From a virus, in IMG/VR virus record IMGVR_UViG_3300036715_001290, positions 1 through 64,000 of that record: a stretch of DNA of 64,000 nucleotides. One strand, 5' to 3'. Shown piece after piece: positions 38,156 to 45,675 of this stretch. Position 1 is the stretch's first letter. Each line of letters begins with the position of its first letter. Made by a program: the position numbers and the translations under genes. Under the pieces are notes generated by a model. That model did no database searches. It was given only the letters and a program-made list of their open reading frames with translations, and was not told the DNA's origin.

Positions 38156-39045
38156 AAATCAAACACAATAAGTTAAAAAATACATACATATTATTTGAAT
38201 TACTTTCTCGTCAAATTGCGACCGATGCATTAAATGATATGCCGACGTCAAATGCAATTAATATTATAAAGAAACATTATTCAAAATCATCAGAATTGTT
38301 AAAAGAATATAATTTATACAAAAAATTATTAGAAACAAATTTTTCTGCCGAATCAAAAGCGCAAACTTATATTGATTTTGTTCTAAATGAAAGAAAGAAG
38401 CTAAATGCAGAATTACTTAGAACTGAAAAATACAATGTAGTAAATGAGATATCTAAACAATATGATATTAAAACACTATTTAATTCAAAAATAAGCAATT
38501 ATAAAGAATGTGCATCAATATATAAATTATTTGAATATGGTTGTTTAACCGAAGCTATACAAAATACTGAAGAATTAGTTGATTCTAGAGATAATATATT
38601 AAGTATAATAACAAATAAAAAAATTACAACTGAGACTTCAAACGTTGTTAATGAATTTATGTCACAAAGTAAAGACTTACGTGCATTATCATATAATATT
38701 TTGGTTGATAAATTCAATTCAAAATATGGCAAATCTTTAAACAAATCACAATGTGAAATACTTCGTACTTATTTATATAATGCTACCGATAGTATAGCAT
38801 TAAAAGAATACATTAATAAAAAAACCGAATCATATATTTTTAACATTAAAAAATTGTTAGAAATGCATGATGATAAAGTATTAAAAGCTAAACTGAGTGT
38901 TGTTTTGGAATCATTAGAAAAAATAACAAAACAACCAAAAATTAAAGAATCATATATTGTAGCTTTAATGGAAACATCCAATTTAATTGTTGAAATGAAA
39001 AAATCTCTTAAATTAAAACAAGTGGAAGTTGCCAATGATACCTAA
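38152..39045 (+). CDS. Conserved head-module protein of unknown function
   Basis: 297 aa from GTG 38152, chosen over TTG 38149 because GGAG lies 8 bases upstream and GTG forms a GTGA overlap with the mini-ORF. Highly helical and lysine-rich; begins IKHNKLKNTYILFELLSRQI and contains a SIYKLFEY block, as in a family found between portal and protease genes of T4-like phages (recollection). Probably a minor prohead or assembly protein. Confidence 0.68.
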   Translation: MKIKHNKLKNTYILFELLSRQIATDALNDMPTSNAINIIKKHYSKSSELLKEYNLYKKLLETNFSAESKAQTYIDFVLNERKKLNAELLRTEKYNVVNEISKQYDIKTLFNSKISNYKECASIYKLFEYGCLTEAIQNTEELVDSRDNILSIITNKKITTETSNVVNEFMSQSKDLRALSYNILVDKFNSKYGKSLNKSQCEILRTYLYNATDSIALKEYINKKTESYIFNIKKLLEMHDDKVLKAKLSVVLESLEKITKQPKIKESYIVALMETSNLIVEMKKSLKLKQVEVANDT

Positions 39046-39208
39046 AAAAAATAAATCTTTAAAACGTCATGTTAAAACGTGTATAAAAGATCTACTTGAT
39101 GAAATGACTTCATCAGGAGCAGTTGGAGCATATTCTACTCCGTTTTTCATAAAACCAGATAAGACTAAAAAGAATAACATAGTACGTAGACGTATGACGG
39201 GTAAGTAA
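39035..39208 (+). CDS. Short conserved-type head-module protein (57 aa)
   Basis: 57 aa, basic. Contains DLLDEMTSSGAVGAYSTPF (~20-38), a TGAVxGYxTPF-like motif I associate with tiny proteins in T4-superfamily head modules. It overlaps the preceding gene by 11 bases and its TAA overlaps the next ATG (TAATG), which argues for a real gene. Scaffold or core component is a guess; the DLLDE segment would fit a prohead-protease cleavage site. Confidence 0.65.
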   Translation: MIPKKNKSLKRHVKTCIKDLLDEMTSSGAVGAYSTPFFIKPDKTKKNNIVRRRMTGK

Positions 39209-39534
39209 TGGCTGAGGAAATTACAATTGATGAAAAAATAAGCAAGATGTATACAAACAGTAAATGTTCATATTGCGTTCTAAAATTAAATTTCAAAAAA
39301 TATAATCCGGATAATCCATTTTTTGATATAACCTTTAATAAGGGAGTAGATGGTCATCCAAAAACACAAATTTGTCAGTTTCCAGAAGGCGTTAAAACAA
39401 TTAATGATAGAGAAGCATACTTAAAAAAATTTAAGGATATGTTATATATTGAATTAATAGATTTATCAATTAAATATGATAATGAATTAAAGGAAAGATT
39501 AAAAGGAATAGAAACAAAATGTCTAACACAATAA
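39208..39534 (+). CDS. Hypothetical protein
   Basis: 108 aa, soluble, with a CSYC pair (~20-23) and a further Cys near 56. Starts in a TAATG overlap and ends 16 bases inside the next gene. Not recognised. Confidence 0.65.
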   Translation: MAEEITIDEKISKMYTNSKCSYCVLKLNFKKYNPDNPFFDITFNKGVDGHPKTQICQFPEGVKTINDREAYLKKFKDMLYIELIDLSIKYDNELKERLKGIETKCLTQ

Positions 39535-39872
39535 AAATGATGAGCTTGCTTAAAGAAGCTCCAGAACGTAAAGCACCACTATTAAAGACAAGTTCTAATA
39601 TAAATTTTAAGAAACCTGAAGCTAATTGGTTATATGCCGATTGGATATCTGAAAAGAAACCAAACATGGGATTTAGTGTTGTAAAAGTTGGTGATAAAAC
39701 TATTTGTATAGCAGGTTCTGATTCAGGTAATAAAAAAGGTACAAGAGAAGATTATATTCATGACCAAAGTAGACGTCCAATTGGTATAGGTGTAACATTG
39801 GATTCTGCTAAAATAACAAATTTACACCCATTAGCACAATATGGTACATTACCATTGTTTGTATATAAATAA
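39519..39872 (+). CDS. Small protein with capsid-targeting-like leader, function unknown
   Basis: 117 aa. The N-terminus MSNTIKMMSLLKEAPERK contains LKE before Ala, fitting the (L/I)xE cleavage rule of the T4 prohead protease and resembling T4 internal-protein leaders. The mature part is a mixed alpha/beta domain, rich in basic residues. A packaged head protein is a plausible role (inference). Confidence 0.62.
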   Translation: MSNTIKMMSLLKEAPERKAPLLKTSSNINFKKPEANWLYADWISEKKPNMGFSVVKVGDKTICIAGSDSGNKKGTREDYIHDQSRRPIGIGVTLDSAKITNLHPLAQYGTLPLFVYK

Positions 39873-39883
39873 GAAAGTATATA

Positions 39884-40222
39884 ATGAAAATAATGAAATT
39901 ACTTGAAGCTAGCCCTATTGCTTTAACAGATGAGCAAAAAAATAAAATTAAAGCATTTGTAGATAAATTAAAAAAATATGGTGCAACAAAAGTAAAATAT
40001 GAAAAAGAATACCATGTAGTTATATGTGATTCATATAATGTATATTTTGGTAATAGTACATTTCGTCAACATGTATGTTCATGTTTTTCTAAAGAAGATG
40101 CAAACTATATAGCAGATGTCATAAATAAAAAATCAGCAGCCGCAAAGGAACCATCTTTAAAAGATAAAGCAACTATTAAATTAGATGATAGATTAACCTT
40201 TGATATGCATGATTTTGTATAA
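39884..40222 (+). CDS. Small protein with capsid-targeting-like leader, function unknown
   Basis: 112 aa. N-terminus MKIMKLLEASPIALTDEQKN: LLE before Ala matches the expected prohead-protease site and the whole leader resembles T4 internal-protein targeting sequences. The rest is a compact domain with C-S-C near residue 66. It lies two genes from, and just before, the protease. Possible packaged or injected protein. Confidence 0.62.
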   Translation: MKIMKLLEASPIALTDEQKNKIKAFVDKLKKYGATKVKYEKEYHVVICDSYNVYFGNSTFRQHVCSCFSKEDANYIADVINKKSAAAKEPSLKDKATIKLDDRLTFDMHDFV

Positions 40223-40230
40223 GGAATATA

Positions 40231-40866
40231 ATGGGTAATATAATTAAATATGATGCGGAACATCCTTTAATAGAAACAATAGGAACTATAACATATAAAG
40301 GCGATACTAAATTATTAACAGAATCAATGAGTACTGATGAACCTATATATGTAGATACATTATTGCAAATGGCTGATACTGAAAATGGTAATGGTAGGGA
40401 ATATCCTTATAATATTCTTAAACCATCAATAGATCGTTATGCAGCAAGATTTATTCCTAAAAGATCTTATGGTGAATTAGACCATCCTGATAGTGCAGAG
40501 CCTCCAGCATTACAACGTGCTTCTCATAGAATTGTAAAGATTTGGTGGGAAAATAAAATTGAATGTTACGGTCGTCTAAAGATTCTTAACACTCCCCTTG
40601 GAAAAATAGTAAAAATAATATTAGCCGAAGGAGGTGAAGTCGCAGTTTCCTCAAGAGGTGTAGGTTCTGTAGAAGAGTTAGGCTCTGGACTATATCGGGT
40701 TATGGATGATTTTGAAATGATATGTTGGGATATTGTTTCAAATCCATCAACAAAAGGTGCATGGGTACACGTGGTGAATGAAAATCAAAAAATTAATACA
40801 AATATCAATAAACAAAATACAAAGATTGATAATATCATTGGTGATATTTTATCATCATTAAATTAG
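40231..40866 (+). CDS. 21: Prohead core protease (gp21-like)
   Basis: 211 aa, the length of T4 gp21. His85 in GELDHPDS and Ser140/141 in VAVSSRGVG are the catalytic His-Ser arrangement of this serine protease family; the NGREYP segment (~54-59) and LQMADTEN precede it. It degrades the scaffold and trims capsid proteins at (L/I)xE sites during head maturation. Located upstream of scaffold and capsid, as in T4. Confidence 0.92.
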   Translation: MGNIIKYDAEHPLIETIGTITYKGDTKLLTESMSTDEPIYVDTLLQMADTENGNGREYPYNILKPSIDRYAARFIPKRSYGELDHPDSAEPPALQRASHRIVKIWWENKIECYGRLKILNTPLGKIVKIILAEGGEVAVSSRGVGSVEELGSGLYRVMDDFEMICWDIVSNPSTKGAWVHVVNENQKINTNINKQNTKIDNIIGDILSSLN

Positions 40867-40872
40867 GATTAT

Positions 40873-41331
40873 ATGAAATTAATAAATTTAATAAATGAAG
40901 ATTTGAAAGTTACATTAGATATTCCTAAAAATGATCCAAATTACTGGAATGGTAAAGGATTTTCAAATTATAGTACATCCGGAATTGAAACTATTGCAAA
41001 AGGCTTACATAATTATATAAATAAATTTTATAAAAAATATGCAGACAAAGATTTGGTTACTGACTTTAATGATATGCAATTAATGTTAAATGAAAAGGAT
41101 GATGTGATTAAAATAAAATTTGGCGTACAAATGTCATATAATATATTTAATCATGATGTACCATTACCGGTTAAAATATTTGTTAAATTATTAACTAAAC
41201 AAAATATACCATTTATTATTAAAAACGGTGAACATAAAAATTGGCGTGGTAAAGTAATTACCGAAAAATCAATTGATTTTATTACAATTAAAACTGACGA
41301 TTTCTTAAAAATTAAGACATCAAATTTATAA
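40873..41331 (+). CDS. Hypothetical protein, possible capsid-targeting leader
   Basis: 152 aa. The N-terminus MKLINLINEDLKVTLDIPKN has INE before Asp, a weaker match to a prohead-protease site than its neighbours. The body is alpha/beta with no recognised motif. Between the protease and bS21 genes, so a head-related role is possible. Confidence 0.62.
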   Translation: MKLINLINEDLKVTLDIPKNDPNYWNGKGFSNYSTSGIETIAKGLHNYINKFYKKYADKDLVTDFNDMQLMLNEKDDVIKIKFGVQMSYNIFNHDVPLPVKIFVKLLTKQNIPFIIKNGEHKNWRGKVITEKSIDFITIKTDDFLKIKTSNL

Positions 41332-41352
41332 TAACAAACAAAAGAGGTTCTA

Positions 41353-41568
41353 ATGGGTGCACATAATTATTCAAATGCCGGAGTTTTAGTAAAAAATGGC
41401 AATGTTGAAAAAGCACTATCTATATTCAAAAAAAGAATTAAAAATTGTGGTATCATGAACGAGTTAAAAGAAAGAACTCATTATATAAAACCATCGGCTA
41501 AAAAAAGAGCCGCTAAATTAACTATATTAAATAGAATTTCAAAAGAGAAAAAGACAGAAACACAATAA
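41353..41568 (+). CDS. rpsU: Ribosomal protein bS21 homologue
   Basis: 71 aa. The segment VLVKNGNVEKALSIFKKRIK, then GIMNELKERTHYIKPSAKKR, follows bS21 (V.V..N..ve.ALr.FKr....GI..ElrkR..YekPS.kR). bS21 sits on the 30S platform next to the anti-Shine-Dalgarno end of 16S rRNA and affects initiation. Phage copies are known in aquatic phages. AAGAGGTTCT precedes the ATG. It may bias host ribosomes towards the strong SD sites of late phage mRNA (inference). Confidence 0.85.
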   Translation: MGAHNYSNAGVLVKNGNVEKALSIFKKRIKNCGIMNELKERTHYIKPSAKKRAAKLTILNRISKEKKTETQ

Positions 41569-41606
41569 TTATTAATTATTGATAAACTATAAAGGATTTT
41601 TAATTG

Positions 41607-42152
41607 ATGAATGATAATATAATACAACCAACTGGTGATGATTGGAGCAAATGGGGTACATATGTTATAAATCAATTAAAGGAAAATCAAGAGTCTGTAA
41701 AGGATGTATCTAGTAAAATAAATGCAATTCATACTGATTTAGTTGATAGATTATCCGATAGTATTTCTCTAACTGAAAAGGACGTTGCTTCATCAATTCG
41801 TAACTTGGAAGAAAAAGTTGCAAAAATGATTGGTGAAATTGACTTTAAAATTAATACATCATTACAAAACATTCAAAATAAAAATGATAGAATGGTTGAT
41901 GAATTAAAACTTGAAGTTAAATCATTAAAAACGTTTGAAATGAGAGAAATGAACTCAACCATTAATAAGTTAACTGAACGTGTTAGTGGAATAGAATTAA
42001 GTTTAACAAAAGATATTAATAGCATTGATAAAGATGTTAATGGTCAAAAGAATTTTACTTTAGGTAAATCCGCTATTTGGGGTGCCATAATTACAATATC
42101 ATTAACATTATTAATGTCAGCTATAAATTTATTTGTTAAATTTGCAAAATAA
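41607..42152 (+). CDS. Coiled-coil protein with C-terminal membrane anchor
   Basis: 181 aa from ATG 41607 (TTG at 41604 also possible; AAAGGATTTTT precedes both). Residues ~20-145 form a long amphipathic coil; residues ~153-176 (AIWGAIITISLTLLMSAINLF) form one transmembrane helix. The layout recalls XhlA-type membrane-associated proteins. Just before the capsid transcription unit. Function unknown. Confidence 0.65.
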   Translation: MNDNIIQPTGDDWSKWGTYVINQLKENQESVKDVSSKINAIHTDLVDRLSDSISLTEKDVASSIRNLEEKVAKMIGEIDFKINTSLQNIQNKNDRMVDELKLEVKSLKTFEMREMNSTINKLTERVSGIELSLTKDINSIDKDVNGQKNFTLGKSAIWGAIITISLTLLMSAINLFVKFAK

Positions 42153-42193
42153 ATATATAGAATAAATAGAATAAATAATTATTCTATATATTT
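42151..42193 (+). terminator. AT-only 15-bp inverted repeat at the end of the coiled-coil gene
   Basis: AAATATATAGAATAA (42151-42165) pairs perfectly with TTATTCTATATATTT (42179-42193), loop 13 bases. It begins on the stop codon. No T-run of the classical type follows, so it may be a weak terminator, an mRNA 3' stabiliser, or part of the downstream promoter, since its right arm overlaps an ATATTTAT element. Confidence 0.4.
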
Positions 42194-42200
42194 ATATAGA
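42186..42200 (+). promoter_or_regulatory. Candidate late promoter element, capsid unit
   Basis: ATATATTTATATAGA with core ATATTTAT at 42188-42195. It is 139 bases before the scaffold ATG, an exceptionally long leader compared with other copies. It overlaps a hairpin. Confidence 0.3.
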
Positions 42201-42220
42201 TACGAATCAAATCGAAAAAT

Positions 42221-42238
42221 ACATCATATATATGATGT
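42221..42238 (+). promoter_or_regulatory. Perfect 18-bp palindrome in the scaffold leader
   Basis: ACATCATATATATGATGT is its own reverse complement. Dyad symmetry of this size in an untranslated leader suits a dimeric regulator's operator or a small RNA hairpin. It is followed by AAACTTCTAATAAGTTT, a second small inverted repeat. The gap 42153-42333 has no gene. Confidence 0.4.
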
Positions 42239-42333
42239 CATACCAAAAATTAACTGCATTAAACTTCTAATAAGTTTAAAGATTAAATTCATTGTATTAA
42301 CATTATACAATTTTATTGAATTTAGGAGACCCT

Positions 42334-43440
42334 ATGAAAAACACGCTATTAAGAGATGCTATTGCTGATGCAAAGTTAGTGAAGAAACTAGCAATTGACC
42401 AAGCAAGAGAACGTCTTAACGAAGAATTAACTGGTAAAGTTAGAAAAATCGTATCTAAAAATTTGAATGAAGATGAAGATCTTGATTCTGAATTAAATAA
42501 AGATGATTTGGATGAAGCTTTTGAACCAGATGAAGATGACAATCTTGATGAAAATCTTAACGAAGATGACAATCTTGATGAAAATCTTAACGAAGGTGAC
42601 GAGCCTGACGAAGATAATCTTGATGAAGATTTAGATACAACAGATGATGACGAAGATGATCTTGATGATCTTGACGGAACATTTGATGATGAAAACGACA
42701 AGTTAGATGAAGGTACCGAACCTGATGCTGATGATGATATTACTGAAGGTGAAGATCATACTGAACCTGATGCTGATGATATTGATGAAGCATTGTTACC
42801 TGAAGATGAAGACTTTAGCGATCTTAACATCCCAGATGAAGATGAAACTAAAGATGATACTGATATTATGGCTGAACTTGATGCACTTGACCAAGACAAT
42901 GACGGAGACGTCGATGATGTAGATTCAACATTAGTTCCAGAATCTTCAGATGGTACTGGTGATGTAACGGCAGCTGCTGGTGATACTGAACCTGATGCAG
43001 ATGATCTTAAATCTAAATTAGAAGCTGTTGACAAACAACTTCAAGCAACGGTTAAAGAAAATATTAAATTGAAAAAAGCCCTTAAAATTCACGAGAATGC
43101 GGTAACGTATTTAAAGAAAGAATATGCTAAGGTTAACTTATTCAATAGCAAGCTTTATTACACAACCAAAGTATTAAAAGCTATTGGTCTTGATGAAGCA
43201 CAAAAACGTAATGTAATTGCAATGTATGATCGCGCTAATTCACTTCGTGAAGTTCGTTTGATACATGATACTGTTGTAAAGACATTAAACAAAATCAAAA
43301 CAAAAAATCTTTCAAAGATTGCTGAAAGCGCAGGCTCAAGTCGTTCAGTGAAAGTTGTTAATGGAAAGAAACGCGAAGTAATATTCGAAGATAAAAACCT
43401 TAACAGAATGAATCAATTAGCATTCAATGGTAAAAAATAA
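42334..43440 (+). CDS. Prohead scaffold/core protein (gp22-like position), highly acidic
   Basis: 368 aa from ATG 42334 with TAGGAG 8 bases upstream (an upstream TTG at 42316 has no SD). Residues ~45-230 are an Asp/Glu-rich low-complexity region with several DEPD and TEPDADD blocks; residues ~230-300 are a coiled segment; the tail is basic. Immediate position before the major capsid gene and this composition fit a scaffold that the prohead protease later digests. Several (L/I)xE sites occur (LNEE, LDEA, LDEG). It contains a 30-base tandem duplication. Confidence 0.78.
   Translation: MKNTLLRDAIADAKLVKKLAIDQARERLNEELTGKVRKIVSKNLNEDEDLDSELNKDDLDEAFEPDEDDNLDENLNEDDNLDENLNEGDEPDEDNLDEDLDTTDDDEDDLDDLDGTFDDENDKLDEGTEPDADDDITEGEDHTEPDADDIDEALLPEDEDFSDLNIPDEDETKDDTDIMAELDALDQDNDGDVDDVDSTLVPESSDGTGDVTAAAGDTEPDADDLKSKLEAVDKQLQATVKENIKLKKALKIHENAVTYLKKEYAKVNLFNSKLYYTTKVLKAIGLDEAQKRNVIAMYDRANSLREVRLIHDTVVKTLNKIKTKNLSKIAESAGSSRSVKVVNGKKREVIFEDKNLNRMNQLAFNGKK
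42541..42600 (+). repeat. 30-base tandem duplication inside the scaffold gene
   Basis: Two consecutive 30-base copies (42541-42570, 42571-42600), almost identical, each encoding NLDENLNED/GD. A recent in-frame duplication in an acidic low-complexity region. Confidence 0.8.
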
Positions 43441-43467
43441 TTAATTAAAATCACTTAGGAGTGAAAT

Positions 43468-45138
43468 ATGAAAAAAATAAAATATCAAAACTTGTTTGAA
43501 GGCCCAAGCTACGAAGAAAAGTTAGCTGTGTCTACTAAAGGACTTGTTGCGAAATGGCAAAAAACTGGACTTTTACGTGGTCTTAAGACTCAACGTGAAG
43601 TCTCTGCTATGAGCTTAGTTCTTGAAAATCAAGCAAAACAATTGGTTAAGGAATCTTCTTTAGTCAATGGCCCTGGTACTGAAGAGTGGAGTGGTATTGC
43701 ACTTCCATTAGTAAGACGTCTTATTGCTGATATCGCAGCACAAGAGTTCGTTTCAGTACAACCTATGGCTCAACCTAGCGGTCTTGTATTCTTCTTAGAC
43801 TTCAAGTACGGTAGCGGTGCTCAATTAGGCTTTACTCAAAACGCATCAATTTATGGTGGTGATAAAAATGCAGATGGTACTACAGGTTTATTCGGTCGTA
43901 CTAACTCAGCAACTGGTGGTCTTTACGGTGCTGGTCATTTTGCATATTCAATTAACAACTTCCAATCGGCTAGCTTAACAGCAACTGTAACAACTGGTAG
44001 TTGGATTGATGTTAACTTGTCAACTGCTTTAAGCGCATCAGCTGCTGTAAGTAACATTAAGAAATTAGCTGTTACCGCAGGTCCTGAAATTGACGTTTAT
44101 GCAGCACGTGCATTTAACCTTTCATCAGCAAACGCAACTAACGCGGCATTAGTATTCTATCACGACTATACAACTGTTAGTCAAAGTGGTGCTAATTATG
44201 TTGTAACATTTGTAGCCGACGCAACAGCAGCAACTGCTTTAGCAGCAGGTACAAACGCTTTAACACATGCATCTGCTTCAGCAGCATCAGCATGGACATT
44301 GGATTACGTAAAACAAACCACAGCTGATAACCGTGGTGATTTCGAAGATATTTCAGTTTCAGGTTCTTTTGTTGCTCTTGACATCCCTGAAGTTGACATT
44401 ATGATTAAATCTGAGACTGTAGTTGCTAAGACTCGTAAGATGAAGGCAGTATGGACTCAAGAAACCGTTCAAGATCTTCAAGCTTACCAAGCTGTTGATG
44501 CAGAAATGGAATTAACAAACATTCTTAATGAACACCTTGCTCAAGAAATTGACTTGGAAATCTTAGAAATGTTAATCCAAGCTGCTCCAACAATAGACTA
44601 TTGGTCAGCAAGAATCGGTTATGAGTACAATGCAGGTACAAAAACATTACAAAATAATGGTACCAATGCAATGGCTTATACACAACAAACATGGTTCCAA
44701 ACATTAGGTACAAAGATTACCAAGATGAGTAGCCGTATACATCAAAAAACATTACGTGGTGGTGCAAACTTCCTTGTATGTTCACCTGATGTTGCAACCA
44801 TCTTAGAATCTATCCCTGGTTATGCAACCGATGCAGCTGGTGATGAAAAAGAATTTGCTATGGGTATATCTCGTTCAAGTTCATTCAAATCACGCATCAA
44901 GATTTATAAGAACCCTTATTTCACAAATAACGTAATGTTACTTGGTTATAAAGGTACCAGTTTCTTCGAAAGTGGAGCTGCTTATTTACCTTACGTGCCT
45001 TTGATGAGCACACCTGTTATCTATGATCCTGTTACATTTACTCCACGTAAAGGTATCATGACAAGATATGCAAAGAAGGTTCTTCGTCCTGAGTTCTTCG
45101 GCTTAATTGGCGTAGAAGGTATCGACGTTGTATTCTAA
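43468..45138 (+). CDS. 23: Major capsid protein (gp23-like)
   Basis: 556 aa. The N-terminus MKKIKYQNLFEGPSYEEKLA gives LFE-Gly, an expected prohead-protease cleavage site as in T4 gp23. Family blocks: the STKGLVAKWQKTGLLRGL helix (~22-39), NGPGTEEWSGIALPLVRRL, later MKAVWTQETVQDLQAYQAVD..EL and ANFLVCSP. HK97-fold shell protein. Visibly more C-ending codons than its neighbours, as expected for a very highly expressed gene. AGGAGTGAAAT precedes the ATG. Confidence 0.95.
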   Translation: MKKIKYQNLFEGPSYEEKLAVSTKGLVAKWQKTGLLRGLKTQREVSAMSLVLENQAKQLVKESSLVNGPGTEEWSGIALPLVRRLIADIAAQEFVSVQPMAQPSGLVFFLDFKYGSGAQLGFTQNASIYGGDKNADGTTGLFGRTNSATGGLYGAGHFAYSINNFQSASLTATVTTGSWIDVNLSTALSASAAVSNIKKLAVTAGPEIDVYAARAFNLSSANATNAALVFYHDYTTVSQSGANYVVTFVADATAATALAAGTNALTHASASAASAWTLDYVKQTTADNRGDFEDISVSGSFVALDIPEVDIMIKSETVVAKTRKMKAVWTQETVQDLQAYQAVDAEMELTNILNEHLAQEIDLEILEMLIQAAPTIDYWSARIGYEYNAGTKTLQNNGTNAMAYTQQTWFQTLGTKITKMSSRIHQKTLRGGANFLVCSPDVATILESIPGYATDAAGDEKEFAMGISRSSSFKSRIKIYKNPYFTNNVMLLGYKGTSFFESGAAYLPYVPLMSTPVIYDPVTFTPRKGIMTRYAKKVLRPEFFGLIGVEGIDVVF

Positions 45139-45159
45139 AATTTGTTGAAAGATAAATTT

Positions 45160-45191
45160 AATGGCTCAGATTAATCGTCTGGGCCATTTTT
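45160..45191 (+). terminator. Rho-independent terminator after the capsid gene
   Basis: AATGGCTCAGA (45160-45170) pairs with TCTGGGCCATT (45178-45188) with one G-U pair, followed by a T-run. Ends the scaffold-capsid unit. Confidence 0.8.
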
Positions 45192-45223
45192 ATTTCAACT
45201 AACTTGTAATAAATCCACATATG

Positions 45224-45239
45224 ATATATTTATAATAAA
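45224..45239 (+). promoter_or_regulatory. Candidate late promoter element
   Basis: ATATATTTATAATAAA with core ATATTTAT at 45226-45233, 19 nt before ATG 45252 and directly after the capsid terminator. Confidence 0.45.
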
Positions 45240-45251
45240 AAAGGATTACAT

Positions 45252-45524
45252 ATGACAACTGCCGATTTACTTAAAGAGAATTTTGTTCATAATGATTGGC
45301 CTAGTGCTGTTTATGAAATGATTACTCCTTCAGATTCAACCGTATTTATTGCACCAACTCGAGAAGTTTTTGTTGGTACTGCTGGACAATTAGTAGTACG
45401 TCGACTTGATGGTGTTATAGTAACAATCCCATCATCTATTATTACAGATGGTACAAGTTTACCTATTAGATGTGATATGATTATGGCCGCAACAACTGCA
45501 CAAAATATTTTGGTATTATATTAA
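45252..45524 (+). CDS. Small head-decoration or spike-base-like protein
   Basis: 90 aa, beta-rich. The pattern VGTAGQLVVRRLDGVIVTIP, then a short loop and LPIRCDMIMAATTAQNILVL, recalls spike-base/head-fibre-base proteins (G.L.V...DG..VT......G..LPIR...I.atgT.A..IvaLY). Probably a virion protein at the capsid surface or fibre base; moderate confidence. Confidence 0.62.
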   Translation: MTTADLLKENFVHNDWPSAVYEMITPSDSTVFIAPTREVFVGTAGQLVVRRLDGVIVTIPSSIITDGTSLPIRCDMIMAATTAQNILVLY

Positions 45525-45525
45525 T

Positions 45526-45639
45526 ATGAGATTACGTTTAAGATGTTGACTTCGTGTTAATATGAATAAAATTAAATATAGATTTTTTAGACCTATATTA
45601 AGATTATTACATGATGCAACAAATATGATAAAAATATAA
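45526..45639 (+). pseudogene. Tiny arginine-rich reading frame interrupted by TGA
   Basis: One frame reads MRLRLRC, a TGA at 45547-45549, then LRVNMNKIKYRFFRPILRLL, HDATNMIKI and TAA. If TGA were CGA the result would be a 37-aa basic peptide. It starts two bases after the previous stop (TAATATG). The second half alone (45562-45639) could be a 25-aa ORF. May be a nonsense-mutated micropeptide or noise. Confidence 0.3.
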
Positions 45640-45675
45640 TGGTTATAATATAAAAAATTAAATTAGGAATTAAAA

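Noticed and set aside
42303-42701. 132-aa serine-rich antisense frame
   Set aside because: It is the mirror of the Asp/Glu-rich repeats of the scaffold gene (GAT/GAA read backwards gives TCA/TTC); no SD and no context on the minus strand.
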